Source: Lumbricus terrestris
Lineage: Eukaryota; Annelida; Clitellata; Crassiclitellata; Lumbricidae
Reading direction: 5' to 3'
Assembly: GCA_949752735.1 (NCBI GenBank)
Contig: OX457042.1
Location: 61,107,468-61,171,467, forward strand
Length of the DNA: 64,000 bases
Positions within the stretch are counted from its first letter, which is position 1. Each line of letters opens with the position of its first letter. Position numbers and translations under genes: made by a program. Positions 1-11,703 of the stretch are shown here, in pieces. The notes below the pieces were generated by a model. That model was not told the origin of the DNA and made no database searches. It saw nothing but the letters and a program-made list of their open reading frames with translations.

Positions 1-560
1 GCTTGAATTTGCCTTATGAATATTCATGTTAGGCCTCTAGCCATAAGTAAGAAATACGAATGAGTCTCAGAACTTCATATTTTTTAGGTATAATTCGCTT
101 CAAAAACCATATAACTCGGGATGCAAAGATTTATCGTAATATGTGCATGTAAGTGATATTGTGATCTTGTGACATTGCGCGTGTGCAAGTAAATTTGGAG
201 AAAAACGTGATTCTTATGAACGAAGCGTTGTTAAGTCAGTAGGAACTTGATTTCTATTTTTAGAACGGAAAATCCGTGTTAGAAATTGGATCGTTAATTA
301 AGGAAAATAGGGTGTCTAACGACCAAATTGTAATTTTTTAAATGCTTTTCAAATACATCTGTCTAACTCCATCACTGGTTGCACTCTGCAAATACCAGTC
401 CCATGCCTGAATAAAGAAGGAGGGCGTCGCTAGTGAGCTTCGTTATCACAGTGACGCTAAACGGCAAAATATGATCATATATAATATTACATATCTGCAG
501 ATTCTGTGAAAAGAAACAGCTGCAACTAACTATCACCTTGATCAGCCATCCTCAAAACAA
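1..560. other. Gene-free stretch
   Basis: AT-rich sequence with no ORF of note and no recognised repeat. I see nothing functional in it. Confidence 0.5.
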
Positions 561-1430
561 AACTACTCGATCTGAAATGGAAACTGGATTAAGGTATCTT
601 TATATGTGAAGTGGAAGCTGGATTAAGGTATTTATATCTCTAAAATGGAAGCTGGATCAAGGTACTTTTATATGTGAAGTGGAAGCTGGATTAAGGTATT
701 TTTATATGTGAAGTGAAGCTGGATTAACGAAAAACGCTTGAGAAAAGGAAGCTGGATGAAGTAGGTTCCTTATAGGTTGAAATAGAAGCTAATAGACTAA
801 AACAACGTTTGAGAAATGGAAGCCGGATTAATGATAAAACGATTGAGCAATGAAAGCTGGATTAAGGTATTTTTATATTTTAAATGGAAGCTGGATCAAG
901 GTTATTTTATATCTGAAATATAAGCTGGATTAATGATAAAAGGCTTAAGAAATGGAAGCTGGATTGTTGATTTTCATCCATGTATTTCAACATGCATCCG
1001 CTTCCATTTCAGCTGGAAAGACTATCCATCTTCTATTTCAGATATAAATATACCTTCATCCAGCTTCAATTGAAGATATATAAAAATATCTTAACCTGGC
1101 CTCCATTTCTCAAGCGCTATTTTCGTCAATACAGCTATATGGAACCTTCATCCAGCTTCCATTTCTCTATCGTTTTTCATTAACCCAGCTTCCACTTCAT
1201 ATATAAAAATACCCTATTCCAGCTTCCATATCAGATATAAAAAAAACCTTCATCCAGCTTCTAATTAAGATATAAAATGCCTTGATCCCGCTTCCATTTC
1301 TTAAGCTTTTTATCATTCATCAAGCTTCTATTTCAGATATATAAAAACCTTCATCCAGCTTCTAATTAAGATATAAAATGCCTTGATCCCGCTTCCATTT
1401 CTTAAGCTTTTTATCATCCATCCAGCTACA
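561..1430. repeat. Inverted array of GGAAGCTGGAT repeats (foldback family)
   Basis: About 580-970 holds roughly ten direct copies of a unit around GGAAGCTGGATTAAGG, followed at about 990-1430 by the reverse complement (CATCCAGCTTCCATTTC), so the two halves can fold back on each other. The same motif fills the inside of the element at 14797-15808 and the fragment at 62610-62960. This looks like a decayed copy that has lost its GGTGTAAAGG ends. Confidence 0.7.
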
Positions 1431-1890
1431 ACTTAGCCAAGAAAATTTTCATCCATCCAGCTCTCAGTTAAGCAAGAACATTCTCATGCATACACCTGCA
1501 ATTTAATCAAAAAGATTTTCATGAATCCAGCTCCAATTTAAGACAGGACATTTTCATCCATCCAGCTCCAATTTAAGCAAAGACATTTTAATCAATCCAG
1601 CCCCAATTTAAGCAGGGCCATTTTAATCAATTCAGCTCCAATTTAAGGCAAGGCATTTTAATCAATCCAGCTCCAATTTAAGGCCTGGCACTTTCATCTA
1701 TTCAGCTCCAATTTAGGGCAGGACATTTTCATCAATCCAACTTCTATTTCAGGTATGAAAATACTTATTCCGGTTTCGTTTACTCCAACCGCTAAAATTT
1801 TAACAACACGATTTTAGTCAATCTAAATCCGACTTCTATCTAAAATTGAAGCATTTTCATCAATCTAAATTCTAGTTAGCAACGCGATTA
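1431..1890. repeat. Degenerate tandem repeat, unit about 45 bp
   Basis: Roughly eight imperfect copies of a unit resembling CATCCAGCTCCAATTTAAG followed by ACATTTTAAT. It continues the CCAGCT theme of the foldback repeat just upstream and probably derives from it by local expansion. Confidence 0.6.
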
Positions 1891-1899
1891 TTTCGTGTT

Positions 1900-2460
1900 A
1901 CCATCCTCAATTTTTAATTTTATTTTTAATTTTTTTTTTACAAGCATTATTTTCATTTGGTCCTGGGCACGACGTTAAACTGCATCCATCCTCCGCCACA
2001 GAGAACCAACAACTTCCCTGTGCCGGTCCTAAGCCCGGACAAAGTGAGGAAGGTTTGCCAGATGGGTGGCGATACGCTGGCAGTAAAAGACCAAGACGAT
2101 TGAAATCCGCAAAAACCACGGCACAAGTGACAGAGCGACCCAGATGCTTCAAGGTGTCGTGATGTGGAGCAGACATGCACAGGCCGGTCAGGACAGACCG
2201 GTGGAGAGAGTCGGGGAGAGCGTGGGACACATACGGGCATTGACCCAAGCTGTCCTTAATGCCTCTCTCCCAATGTTCTCTTCATTTAGACAAGGCGGTC
2301 TAACTGCTCCAAGATGTTAATGATATGGGGCAGACCTGCTGACCGGACCTGTTGAAGCTGGGCAGCATGACACGAGACAGACTCAGACAGAGAGTGGCGT
2401 CGGACTCTTACGGGCATTGAGCCCAATGATATTGATGATGATGATAATGATTATTTTCAT
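1900..2460 (+). other. Unassigned stretch, possible LINE tail
   Basis: GC-richer than its surroundings, with overlapping short ORFs on both strands and a GATGATGATGATAATGAT tail at its right end. A phrase near 2040-2250 recurs in diverged form near 2330-2430 (a CGGGCATTGA core). The simple-repeat tail on the plus strand would suit the 3' end of a non-LTR element, but no reverse transcriptase motif is visible, so this is only a suggestion. Confidence 0.25.
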
Positions 2461-2644
2461 TAATACAACTTCATTCAGGAAACGTTCTTCGGGGTAAGAG
2501 TATTTAAAGAATGATTGATTGGGTATAACGGCACTTCTCCACAGAATTGTCATTTCGCAGATTAGGCGAGTTAAACAAAAATCACTGTTTACAACAGATT
2601 CCTGCTATTTCCCAAAATAACCCAACCCAATTGACTTAATGAAT

Positions 2645-2880
2645 ATTCAATATGCAGTAGGCCTAAATGTTGAATATTCATAACCCAGTAAATGTCATTA
2701 TTGATATGGCGACAGCTGATTTGTTGCGGGTGTCCCTTGGATCAATTTCCATGTGTACTTTCATTCAATATGCAGTAGGCCTAAATGTTGAATATTCATA
2801 ACCCAGTAAATGTCATTATTGATATGGCGACAGCTGATTTGTTGCGGGTGTCCCTTGGATCAATTTCCATGTGTACTTTC
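2645..2880. repeat. 118-bp tandem duplication, two copies
   Basis: The block starting ATTCAATATGCAGTAGGCC at 2645 is repeated from 2763 with essentially no differences until the end of the second copy near 2880. The near identity implies a young duplication. Confidence 0.9.
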
Positions 2881-2889
2881 ATTAAATGC

Positions 2890-3135
2890 TACCGGGCAGC
2901 CGCCAGCGCCGAGTAGACCAGAGAGTGAGGGTGGAGGTGAGAACGAGGAGGGGCGGCGTATGGCTAAATGGGGCGGAGGGAGAGGCGGGGCGGGTGGTGG
3001 CGAAGTGGAGGCGGAGAGGTGCAGAATGGGCTAGTTAGGGCGAGAGCTGAGCAGGGTGGAAGCGAGTGTGTGGAAGGGACGAAAACCTAAAATTTCCCGG
3101 GCATCGCCTGGTAGAGCAGCTAGTTTTTTTTAAAG
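2890..3135 (-). repeat. Dispersed repeat copy (ACTAGCTG... family), antisense
   Basis: On the minus strand this begins ACTAGCTGCTCTACCAGGCG, continues with GCCCGGGAAATTTTAGG and runs into a C/T-rich tract (G/A-rich on the plus strand). The same head and pyrimidine-rich body occur on the plus strand at 5826-6870 and on the minus strand at 39600-39716. Superfamily not determined. Confidence 0.6.
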
Positions 3136-3189
3136 AAAGCCTCACAAACCTATAGGCTAACTGTAAACGAGAAAGAAAGCATAAAACAT

Positions 3190-3546
3190 TCATGCACGCA
3201 TACATACATACAAACAAACATACATAAATACATACATACATACATACATACATAAATACATACATACATACATGCATACATACATACATACATGCATACA
3301 TGCATACATACATACATACATACATACATACATACATACATACATACATACATACATACATACATACATACATAGGCTACATACAAACAAACATACATAC
3401 ATACATACATACATACATACATTCATACATACATACATACATACATACATACATACATACATACATACATACATACATACATACATACATACATGCATAC
3501 ATACATACATACATACATACATACATACATACATACATACATACAT
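3190..3546. repeat. (ATAC)n microsatellite
   Basis: About 350 bp of the tetranucleotide ATAC with a few variants (GCATAC, AAACA, one TAGGCT interruption near 3374). Long ORFs read across it on both strands are products of the repeat, because 4-bp units without stops stay open in several frames. Confidence 0.97.
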
Positions 3547-4615
3547 TTGGTGCATACTAGGGTGATGGCATCGATAATGGCAAATATTCAACTTCAGTTT
3601 TGTTCTTTCTCCAACCCACCATTTGGTGCAACTTGGTAAAAGACTGATGTGGCCCAAAAATTATCTCGATTGAAAAATATTTAGGACTAACACAACGTGT
3701 TTCAAGTTTTTGGATTTTACGAAGTTCATCGTTTTTTTGAGTATAAGATAATTTAAGTCACATTTTTGGACCTATAACCAATTTTAACAGAAAGACTACA
3801 TTCTTTTTCTCAAGCAAAACTGACAAGTATGCCTGACTTCTATACAATGATGATAATGGTTTATCATATATTTTTTATGAACAATAAATTATTGACCTTC
3901 ACAATAGTACTTGACGCGTGAGTCCCTGAGATCGATGACCATAAACTTATACTAGTAGGCCAACACATTGCTATGTTCTTTTGATAGGCCTGGTTTCTAT
4001 CCACAGGAATCCTTTGTTACACTAGACTAGAGGCTCATTATTACATGCTTAACTTTAACACAAATTCTGATATAACACGGACAAGGACCTCAATAATAGT
4101 TGAGCTACAGAAAAATACTGATGATATTTTCGTTTGTTGTGGCAATCAGAGCGGAATGACACAGCACATCACAGATAAAATTTATCAAGAGCTGCTGTAA
4201 ACAAATTAATTAAAATTAATAGATGTTGATATTATTGAGATCATAATTTGTATAGATCTATGAAATTACTTATTACCACAAAGGAGTCAAAGAGCAGCTT
4301 TTAAACATCTTCTAAAGAGAGCATCATAATTGAGTGCCTAGTGAAGCCTGCTCACATTGTTGTCTATTTCATAATATAAAATTTACCCATTAAAAGTATA
4401 CTTTTAGAGTTGAAAGAATGAAGACAGAATCAAACAATTGACACAGAAAGTGCTGTGAAGAGTGGATACAAATTACACTGCCTTTATTAGCTATTGTAAA
4501 TTAACTACCTATTATAAATTAGTATGAAAGGCGATGGTGTCAAACACGCAAGCTATGTGCAACTCAAAATCTCTACATCATGCTCAGCAATGGATCCAGC
4601 TGAAATTACAGTGGC
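3547..4615. other. Gene-free stretch
   Basis: AT-rich, no ORF above background and no recognised repeat. I see nothing in it. Confidence 0.5.
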
Positions 4616-5467
4616 CACTAGGGCAGGGGTTCTCAAACTTTATTTTTGTTGTACCCCCAAGTAAAAAATTTGAAGGATGGCGTACCCCCAGCAAAGTCAG
4701 ATCAGAAACAAAGTGCCATTGCGAAGGCCCCTTGCAGTGGCAACTAAAAGTCCAACTAATCATTGGTGACATTGTTTATTAGAGTCGTATATAGGCCCTT
4801 ATAGGGAGCAAAATTTAGTCTGAATCATAAAATCTTATCAACAAATTTAAAATTAAAATTGGTCCATATAATCCTCTGCGCCAATCTGTAGTGCTGTGCA
4901 TGGACCTGATTGGACTAGCACAGAATAAAAATATCTGGTTTAATATTTGTCAGTTTCAAAATGTGCATGTACCACATGTTTGTTTTTTATAGCAAGAATA
5001 GTTTAAAAACCAGTTTCACCCATGGATATAATATTATGACGTGCTGAAAGGAATCGCAAAATGTAAAGCTCGACCAGAAATTGATCCTTCCGCCAATTCA
5101 GCTCTCCGCTTTTTGAGCTCTATAGATGCAGGCTGAGAATTTCTGACTTTGGTACTTTCGCCCATGTATACGTTATTTGTTTCAAAATTATAGTAGGCTA
5201 ATATGCCTGAACTGGCTGAACATAAATATGTTGCATACAGCCATACACTGTATAATATGTGAGTCTAATTATAGGCTATATTGTGAAAGAAATAAATGAC
5301 GATGCTGTTACGTTGCAAAGTTAAAATCATTGCTAATCAAGGAAAGATGGAAGTCCAATAAACTCAAAGAAAATTTGTATTTCTGGAATTTTTCGCGTAC
5401 CCCTTACCGGCGTCTGGCGTACCCCCAGGGGTACGCGTACCACAGTTTGAGAACCCCTGCACTAGGG
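4616..5467. mobile_element. Non-autonomous hAT element (MITE) with 8-bp target duplication
   Basis: The element runs from 4624 to 5459 (836 bp). It begins CAGGGGTTCTCAAACT and ends with the exact reverse complement AGTTTGAGAACCCCTG. It is flanked by a perfect 8-bp direct repeat, CACTAGGG, at 4616-4623 and 5460-5467. An 8-bp duplication and CAGGG termini are the hallmarks of the hAT superfamily. It contains no transposase, so it must have been moved in trans. Both ends also contain GTACCCC or GGGGTAC motifs. A degraded relative lies at 17395-17520 and 19600-19700. Confidence 0.92.
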
Positions 5468-5825
5468 CATCTCAGACAACCAACCCATTCAAGGGTATAA
5501 GTATAGTACCATCAAGACAACATCCATTGCTACACTCTTGGTGGCAGATTGAACAACGTCTTTGGGCAACATGCCAGAGATTTCACTTTGAGGGAAGTTT
5601 ATCGTGAAAACTACACCATAGCTCAAACCCATGCAAAGAGCAAAATGACTAAGAATTTTACTAAAATTTAGCCAAGCTAGATTGGTGACAGGCCTATCAT
5701 GGACATTGGCATTACAATTCCACGTTTGTACGCTACCTTATTTTGAAGACGATTGAACAATATGCTATTATAATGCGTTTATAAGAAAACGCTTAAACGA
5801 TAAATCACCAATTTGTTTCATTAAA
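5468..5825. other. Gene-free stretch
   Basis: AT-rich, no recognisable feature. Confidence 0.5.
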
Positions 5826-6870
5826 AACTAGCTGGGGTACCCGGCGTTGCCCTGGAAATTTAGGATTCGACCCGCTCCCGGACACAACCTCACCACACCA
5901 CGCTCCACCCCATTCCACCCCCACCCCACAACAACCACCACACTCCGACCTCCACCGGTACGACACCCATGAAATTTCTACTCCAACCCACACCCCACCC
6001 TCACCCCAATTCCCCTCCCACCTCCACCCCATCCCTCCAACCCACATCCTCCAACCCACCTCCCCCACCGCCACTCACCCCACCCCGCCTCATATAGATC
6101 CCCACGGTACGCCAACCGTGAAATTAGGGTTTTCGGGAAAATTTCCATCCACCACTACCCACCCAAACACCCTAACCCCCCCCCCCCCACCCCACCACCC
6201 CCACCTCCCTACCCCCACCCCAACCCCACAACACCCCAACGCACTCCGACCTCCACCGGTACCCCACCCATGAAATTTGTGTTTTCGGAAAAATCACCCC
6301 CACCCACCCCCAATTAACACCCCACCACACCACACTCCGACCTCCACCGGCACGCCACCAATAAAATTTGGGTTTTAGGAAAAAAATTCTCCCCCACCGC
6401 CCCCACCCACCTCCACCCCTGTTCCACCCGGCCCTGCGGGTCGAGGTGTGTGGGTGGAGGCGAGGTGGCTCGTTTAAAAATCGATCTAACTGTGAAACTA
6501 TGGCAAGGGAATGAAAACGTATAGCGAAAATTGGGTTTTTCGCCCCCACCCTGGCCTCCCTCATGGTGGTAGAGATTCGCCAAAACCTCCACCAGGTGAT
6601 TCTGATGGTCCTCTATCTAGATACAAAGTTTCAGATCAGTAGCTCCGTTTTAGCGGGGAAAAATTGGGGGTTTCGCCCCTGCTCTGGCCCCCATGGTGGT
6701 AGATATCCGCCGACCCCTCGTTGGGGTGTCTCATGCCGAGACCTACACAGTAGTGAAGGTCTGGAGTGAGAAGTTCAAAAACTGTGGAAATGCATTCCGT
6801 TCAAACAGACAGACAGACACACAGACAGACAGACACACAGAATCTTCTCTTTATTTATATAGATGGAAGT
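5826..6870 (+). repeat. Dispersed C-rich repeat, probably a non-LTR element 3' part
   Basis: Starts ACTAGCTGGGGTACCCGGCG and goes on with GTTGCCCTGGAAATTTAGG, followed by about 600 bp of CCACC-rich sequence with repeated CTCCGACCTCCACCGG phrases (near 5944, 6244 and 6334). It ends with CAGACAGACAGACA-type repeats and TTTATTTATATAGATG at 6800-6866. Two other copies are in the window (2890-3135 and 39600-39716). The simple-repeat tail suggests a LINE-type element, but no coding motif is visible. ORFs across the C-rich tract are low-complexity artefacts. Confidence 0.5.
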
Positions 6871-7300
6871 TGGATTTTTATTTTGTGGAGACCTATTCAT
6901 ACTATAATTATTTTTATTATTATTGCTAATCCTGTTGAACACGTGTTTAACCCATCGTTATCTGCATTACTTTTAGACTAAAATAATAGATATCGATGGT
7001 TTAGCCCTGAATCCGTTGTGCGAGATGACGTCCACTGCAGCGATAGCGCTCTAATATAGCCTCACGGTGAACTAATTTTAATTTTCCAGTATTAATTACC
7101 ACATCGAATGTTTAAAAATCTCGGGTATTAAAGTGAATTGTGAGTTGAAAACAGTCGCGTTGACCTGCAAATTCGCAAACAATGTTTTGCATATCTATTC
7201 AAAAGAATATTTAAACAGGCTGACAAACTTTCAGACATATTTTGGTGTAGATATTGTTGAAATGTGTGGGTGAATGCTTGCCTTGCACTCTGTCTGTCTG
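6871..7300. other. Gene-free stretch
   Basis: No ORF or repeat recognised. It leads into the minisatellite that follows. Confidence 0.4.
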
Positions 7301-7830
7301 CCTAGCCTACGTCTACTTCTTCAGCCTGCCTGTATCTACTTCTTCAGGCTGCTTCGCCTACCTAGCCTACGTCTACTTCTTCAGCCTGCCTGTGTCTACT
7401 TCTTCAGGCTGCTTCGCCTACCTAGCCTACGTCTACTTCTTCAGCCTGCCTGTGTCTACTTCTTCAGGCTGCTTCGCCTACCTAGTCTATGTCTACTTCT
7501 TCAGCCTGCCTGTGTCTACTTCTTCAGGTTGCTTCGCCTACCTAGCCTACGTCTACTTCTTCAGCCTGCCTGTGTCTACTTCTTCAGGCTGCTTCGCCTA
7601 CCTAGTCTATGTCTACTTCTTCAGCCTGCCTGTGTCTACTTCTTCAGGTTGCTTCGCCTCCCTAGCCTACGTCTACTTCTTCAGCCTGCCTGTGTCTACT
7701 TCTTCAGGTTGCTTCGCCTACCTAGCCTACGTCTACTTCTTCAGCCTGCCTACGTCTACTTCTTCAGTTTGCTCCGTCTAACTAGCCTACGTCTACTTCT
7801 TCGGCATATCTGGCCAACGTCTACTTCTTC
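7301..7830. repeat. 60-bp minisatellite, about eight copies
   Basis: Strictly 60-bp units made of two related half units, GTCTACTTCTTCAGCCTGCC and GTCTACTTCTTCAGGCTGC plus TTCGCCTACCTAGCCTAC. Copies differ by one to four bases and decay at the right edge (7741-7830). Because 60 is a multiple of three and the unit lacks stops in two frames, two overlapping ORFs (7254-7781 and 7274-7900) stay open. They encode 20-residue repeats with no known domain. Confidence 0.95.
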
Positions 7831-7859
7831 AGCACACCTAGACTACGAAGCCCGCACCA

Positions 7860-8328
7860 ACACTTGCAGGGTATATAAGGAGGCCAGTTTCACGGCCTAG
7901 AGAGCTGACGAATTGTCGGGCTTGATTCGCGGTAAGACGCGACTCGAGTGACGACTAATTGTGGGAGTGTAAGTCCTGAAACTGGGCCTTGAGCTAGGCA
8001 TCGGTCTGGAGGTTCGGTGTCTTTCCACTGGTGACTTGACTGGGGTTTGGTCCCCGGCTATAGAAATTGCTGCGATCTGCAACGACGGTATGGCTCTTGG
8101 CGCTATAGAAATCATCGAAATACTGCATTGACATTGTCGATTGCTATGATGTGAACTGTCTACTGTTGCTGATTTCTGGAAAATAAACGTGTTTAAGCCT
8201 AGTCGGCTAGTCTTCAGCCTTCAACTGAAGCCTTATCCCGCGGACTGATTGACGGTACTTTGACGACTAGGGTTCTTAACGGTCATCCTGGGGTTTTCTC
8301 CCAGCCCTAGTCCGCTACAATATACTAT
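7860..8328 (+). promoter_or_regulatory. LTR-like or promoter-like stretch with TATA box and poly(A) signal
   Basis: GTATATAAGG at about 7870 resembles a TATA box and AATAAA occurs at about 8181. The stretch ends at the hairpin whose left arm finishes CCGCTACAATA. This spacing (about 310 bp from TATA box to poly(A) signal) would suit the U3/R/U5 of a solo LTR, but I cannot find a matching 5' TG end or a target duplication. A short host transcript is an alternative. Confidence 0.3.
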
Positions 8329-8360
8329 ATTGTAGCGGGCCTGGGCTGGGCGAAAACCCA
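8289..8360. repeat. Near-perfect 33-bp palindrome (hairpin)
   Basis: The left arm, containing GGGTTTTCTCCCAGCCC, and the right arm, containing GGGCTGGGCGAAAACCC, are reverse complements with few mismatches around a loop near 8323-8327. The arms end in CCGCTACAATA and TATTGTAGCGG. It could be two element ends abutted head to head. Confidence 0.75.
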
Positions 8361-8767
8361 TCATATATTATATGATGCGACTGTAAGCTTATCAGATCGC
8401 GCGTTGAAACAAAGTCTCCCAGGGGAAACTTTGTTTCGGTGGGGGATGAAATACTCTCTCCCTCAGGAGACTTTATTTCAGAATATAGTCTCCGGGGGGG
8501 GGGCGAATCTATTCTGAAACATATCCTCCGGGGGTGGGATAATCTGTTTCGAAATAGAGTTTCCAGGGAAGACTTTTAGGGGAGACTCTGTCACGCGACA
8601 CCGGCCTCTCTATCCTTTTCGACACGAAAAATACATTAAAAAATTTTAAATACAAGTTCAGCCATTTGTTTTGATGTTCTGTCTATTTTTGCTTTTGATT
8701 AAATCTAATCTTCGTGTGTCACAGCAGGTGTTGGCCCTCTTTTGGTCCTATGCTGCCTATCTTAAAA
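8361..8767. other. Gene-free stretch with short AGTCTCC/GGAGACT repeats
   Basis: 8400-8590 holds five or six imperfect copies of a GAAA-N-AGTCTCC-GGGGG motif in both orientations. The rest is AT-rich. No ORF. Confidence 0.5.
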
Positions 8768-8874
8768 AAATTATTATTATTATTATTATTATTACATAAA
8801 TTTATTACGCGCGCAAGGTCACACCAAAGTGTGAATCTGAGGCGCGGATAGTTAGCCGCCAGAGGAAGATGCAG

Positions 8875-11690
8875 TTAAAGGTCCATGTGCCTGAAAGCCA
8901 AAGAGAAATAGTGAGTTTTGAGCCGTTTTTTGAAGGTAGGGAGTGAATTTGAGCAACGAAGAGAGAGTGGAAGTAGATTCCATTCTTTGGGAGCAGAGGC
9001 ATGGAATGCACGCGAGCCCATAACAGTTCTGCATCGAGGTTCAACTAAAAGACCCATGTTTGATGATCGCAGGCAACGAGGAGGAATATAAGGAGTAAGC
9101 AGTGACTGAAGGTAGGGAGGTGTTCCGGTAGAGAGGGATTTGTAGGTTAAACAGGCCAATTTAAATTTAATCCTAAACTCGACAGGAAGCCAATGCAGCT
9201 GATGAAGTAAAACTGAGGAACTTGATCGTAGTGGGACACGCAACACAACCCGAGCTAAAGAATTTTGGATGCGTTGCAGCCTATGTAGCTCATAGTCTGA
9301 AATGCCAACAAAAATCGCATTAGCATAATCAAGGCGAGAGGAGACAAGGGCGCAAGCTAAAGTCTTCGACATATCCTTAGTCAGAGCCGACCTAATGTGG
9401 CGTATTGCCCTGATGTGATAAAAGCAAGATCTACAAAGGTTAGATACATGCATCCGAAAAGTAAGCATACTGTCCAGGGTAACCCCAAGAGTTTTAACAG
9501 ACTCTGATAACGGTACTGCGGAGCCTGCGAGGTCGATGCTGGAAAGTGAAAGAAAAGAATGCAAGCGTTGTCGTGACCCGAACAAAATTGCCTCAGACTT
9601 GTTTGGGTTTATAGCCAAACCATTAAAACAGAACCAGGCATATAAAGATGACAGGCACTCCTCAAGTTTAAGTTTACCGGACTGATCAGTGTGTGACAGA
9701 GCAATATAGAGCTGAGTGTCGTCCGCGTACTGCTGTAATTGGACACCAAAATGATTAGCTATGCGATTAATTGGGGAGGTAAAGACGGTGAATAATAGAG
9801 GACCAAGGACAGATCCCTGTGGAACTCCAGCAGTGCAAACAGTGGGTTCAGACCGAGCGGTACCGATGCCCACCTGCTGATTCCTGTTACCCAGATAAGA
9901 CGCTAACCAGTTTAAAGCAGTACCAGAGACACCGAAGCTTTTCGTGAGTCTAGAAAGAAGTAATTGATGGTCTACGGTATCGAAAGCTGCGCTGAGGTCA
10001 AGACATACAGAAAGGCAGGCTTTTCCATTGTCAATAGACGAAAAGATGTTGTCCAGCGTGGATGTAAGGGCAGTCTCAGTGGAATAGCCTTCTCGATAAG
10101 CTGACTGAAAAGGACTGAAGTTGGGAGAGGAAGTGATATGTTTCTTGATGCGAGTAAGAAAGAGACGTTCAAGGATCTTGGAAATGTTATTTAGGTTCGA
10201 GATAGGTCTGAAGTTAGACAGATTATTGGAATCTAGGTCAGGTTTTTTAAGCAAAGGAGTAACTAAAGCAGACTTAAAGCATGATGGGAAACATCCTTCA
10301 GCAAAAGACAAGTTGGCCAGGTGTGCAATAAGGTGGGAGAAAATATCAGAACAAGAAACAATAAGAGGTGTAGGTATGAAGTCCATAGGGAATGATTTAG
10401 GTACCAAGCTTCTGAGAAGATTAGATACTTCCAAGTATGTAACAGGAGGAAGGTCATTAAAGGTAGATTCAGAGAAGTCAGAATCAAGCAGTAGGTCATT
10501 CCATACTAAATTGGCAGCGTATCTAGTAATTTTACATTTAAGGTCATCAATTTTGTTAACAAAATATCTGGCAAAGCTAGAGCATAAAGACTGATTCTCA
10601 GAGTCTGAGCGCTGGCAGCTGGAAGTCTCCTTTGAGTGCAGAAGTCTTTGGTAGATGCGCCAACGGTCCATCGGATTTTCAGCATTTTCGAGTAGGCTGC
10701 GGAAGTAAGTAGTTCGTGAATCGTTAATTAGCTTATTTGTTGTACGGCAGTGGCGACGATAACGTTGTCTGTCCTCTTCGAGCCCGAGTTGCTTCCATTT
10801 CCTCTCTAACCGACGACGTTCTCTCTTTGCCTTTATTGCCTCGGTAGAAAGCCATCTTGATATTGGTTTAGAAGGTCGCCGAAGACAGTTGTTAATCGGA
10901 GCGACTTTATCCAATGTCTGAGTTACAGTTTTCTTCAGCTGTTCAGCAAACTCATCCGCATTGCTAGCAGGTGCAAAGAAGAGATCAGAGTCGGCGAGCA
11001 GCTGGCTGAACTGAACAGGATCTACAGCTTTAATGTTTCGAAAAATGTGCTGCACTGGTTGACGGTCGAAGGTTTTTACTTTGCACAGAAGCATCTTATG
11101 ATCAGACACGAGACCAGCGTCACTGACCTGTACGTCGTAAACTGTTGTTCTATCGTCAGAAACGAGGACGTCCAGAAGGTTATCGCCACGAGTCGGTACG
11201 ATGATGTATTGACGGAGGCCGTAGATGGTGAAGACATCTGCTAGGTCGTCGCTGATATGACCATCGAACCCAGGACAGTTCAGATCACCACATAACAGCA
11301 GTCTTTCACCAGCTTCAATGTAGATGGACGATATTAGATTCGCAAGGTCGTTGTAGAATTCACCGACTGGACCAGGAGGTCGGTAGACGTTGGCTACTGT
11401 GATGGATGATGACAAACTTCCAAACCGAGCGAGTTGAACTTCACATGAGGAAAAAGAAAACATTTCTATCTGAGGATGAGCCTTCACGTTTAATGAAGAT
11501 TTGTAGATGATAGCAAGGCTACCACCAGCATTTGTGCGACTGGAGGCACCACGACGATGGACGTGAAGAACGGAAAAACCTTCAGGGGCTATGTCTCTTT
11601 TTATACAGTCAAGCGTATCGGCACAGATCCTAGTTTCACATAGTGCTAGGATGTCTAGAACTCTAGATGTTCGTCTTTAATCAGGTCGTG
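8875..11690 (-). CDS. LINE endonuclease-reverse transcriptase (main part)
   Basis: A retrotransposon protein that nicks genomic DNA and reverse transcribes its own RNA at the nick. From 11487 down, 870 codons are open. The apurinic endonuclease-like (EEP) domain shows GDLNCPG near residue 98 and SDH near residue 150. The reverse transcriptase shows the SAAFDTVDH motif A, GVPQGSVLGPLLF and the catalytic YADD at residues 587-590 (DNA 9718-9729). A CR1/L2-type C-terminus follows, ending near an HWLP motif and a final KKRLKTH run. The same frame continues upstream of 11487 to about 11677, reading CETRICADT and other endonuclease residues. Near 11670-11680 the frame shifts, so the gene is not intact across that point. 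The start of the gene lies beyond the hAT-like insertion, at 13927-14602. Translation from 11487 itself would give an endonuclease lacking its first strands. Confidence 0.9.
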
Positions 11691-11703
11691 TATGATTGCA
11701 GAT

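Noticed and set aside
1907..2248. Two overlapping minus-strand ORFs of about 100 codons
   Set aside because: Both open in different frames over the same GC-richer stretch; no domain and a low-complexity C-terminus.
3035..3657. Long ORFs of Met-Tyr-Val-Cys or His-Thr-Tyr-Ile repeats
   Set aside because: They are translations of the ATAC microsatellite, which has no stops in several frames.
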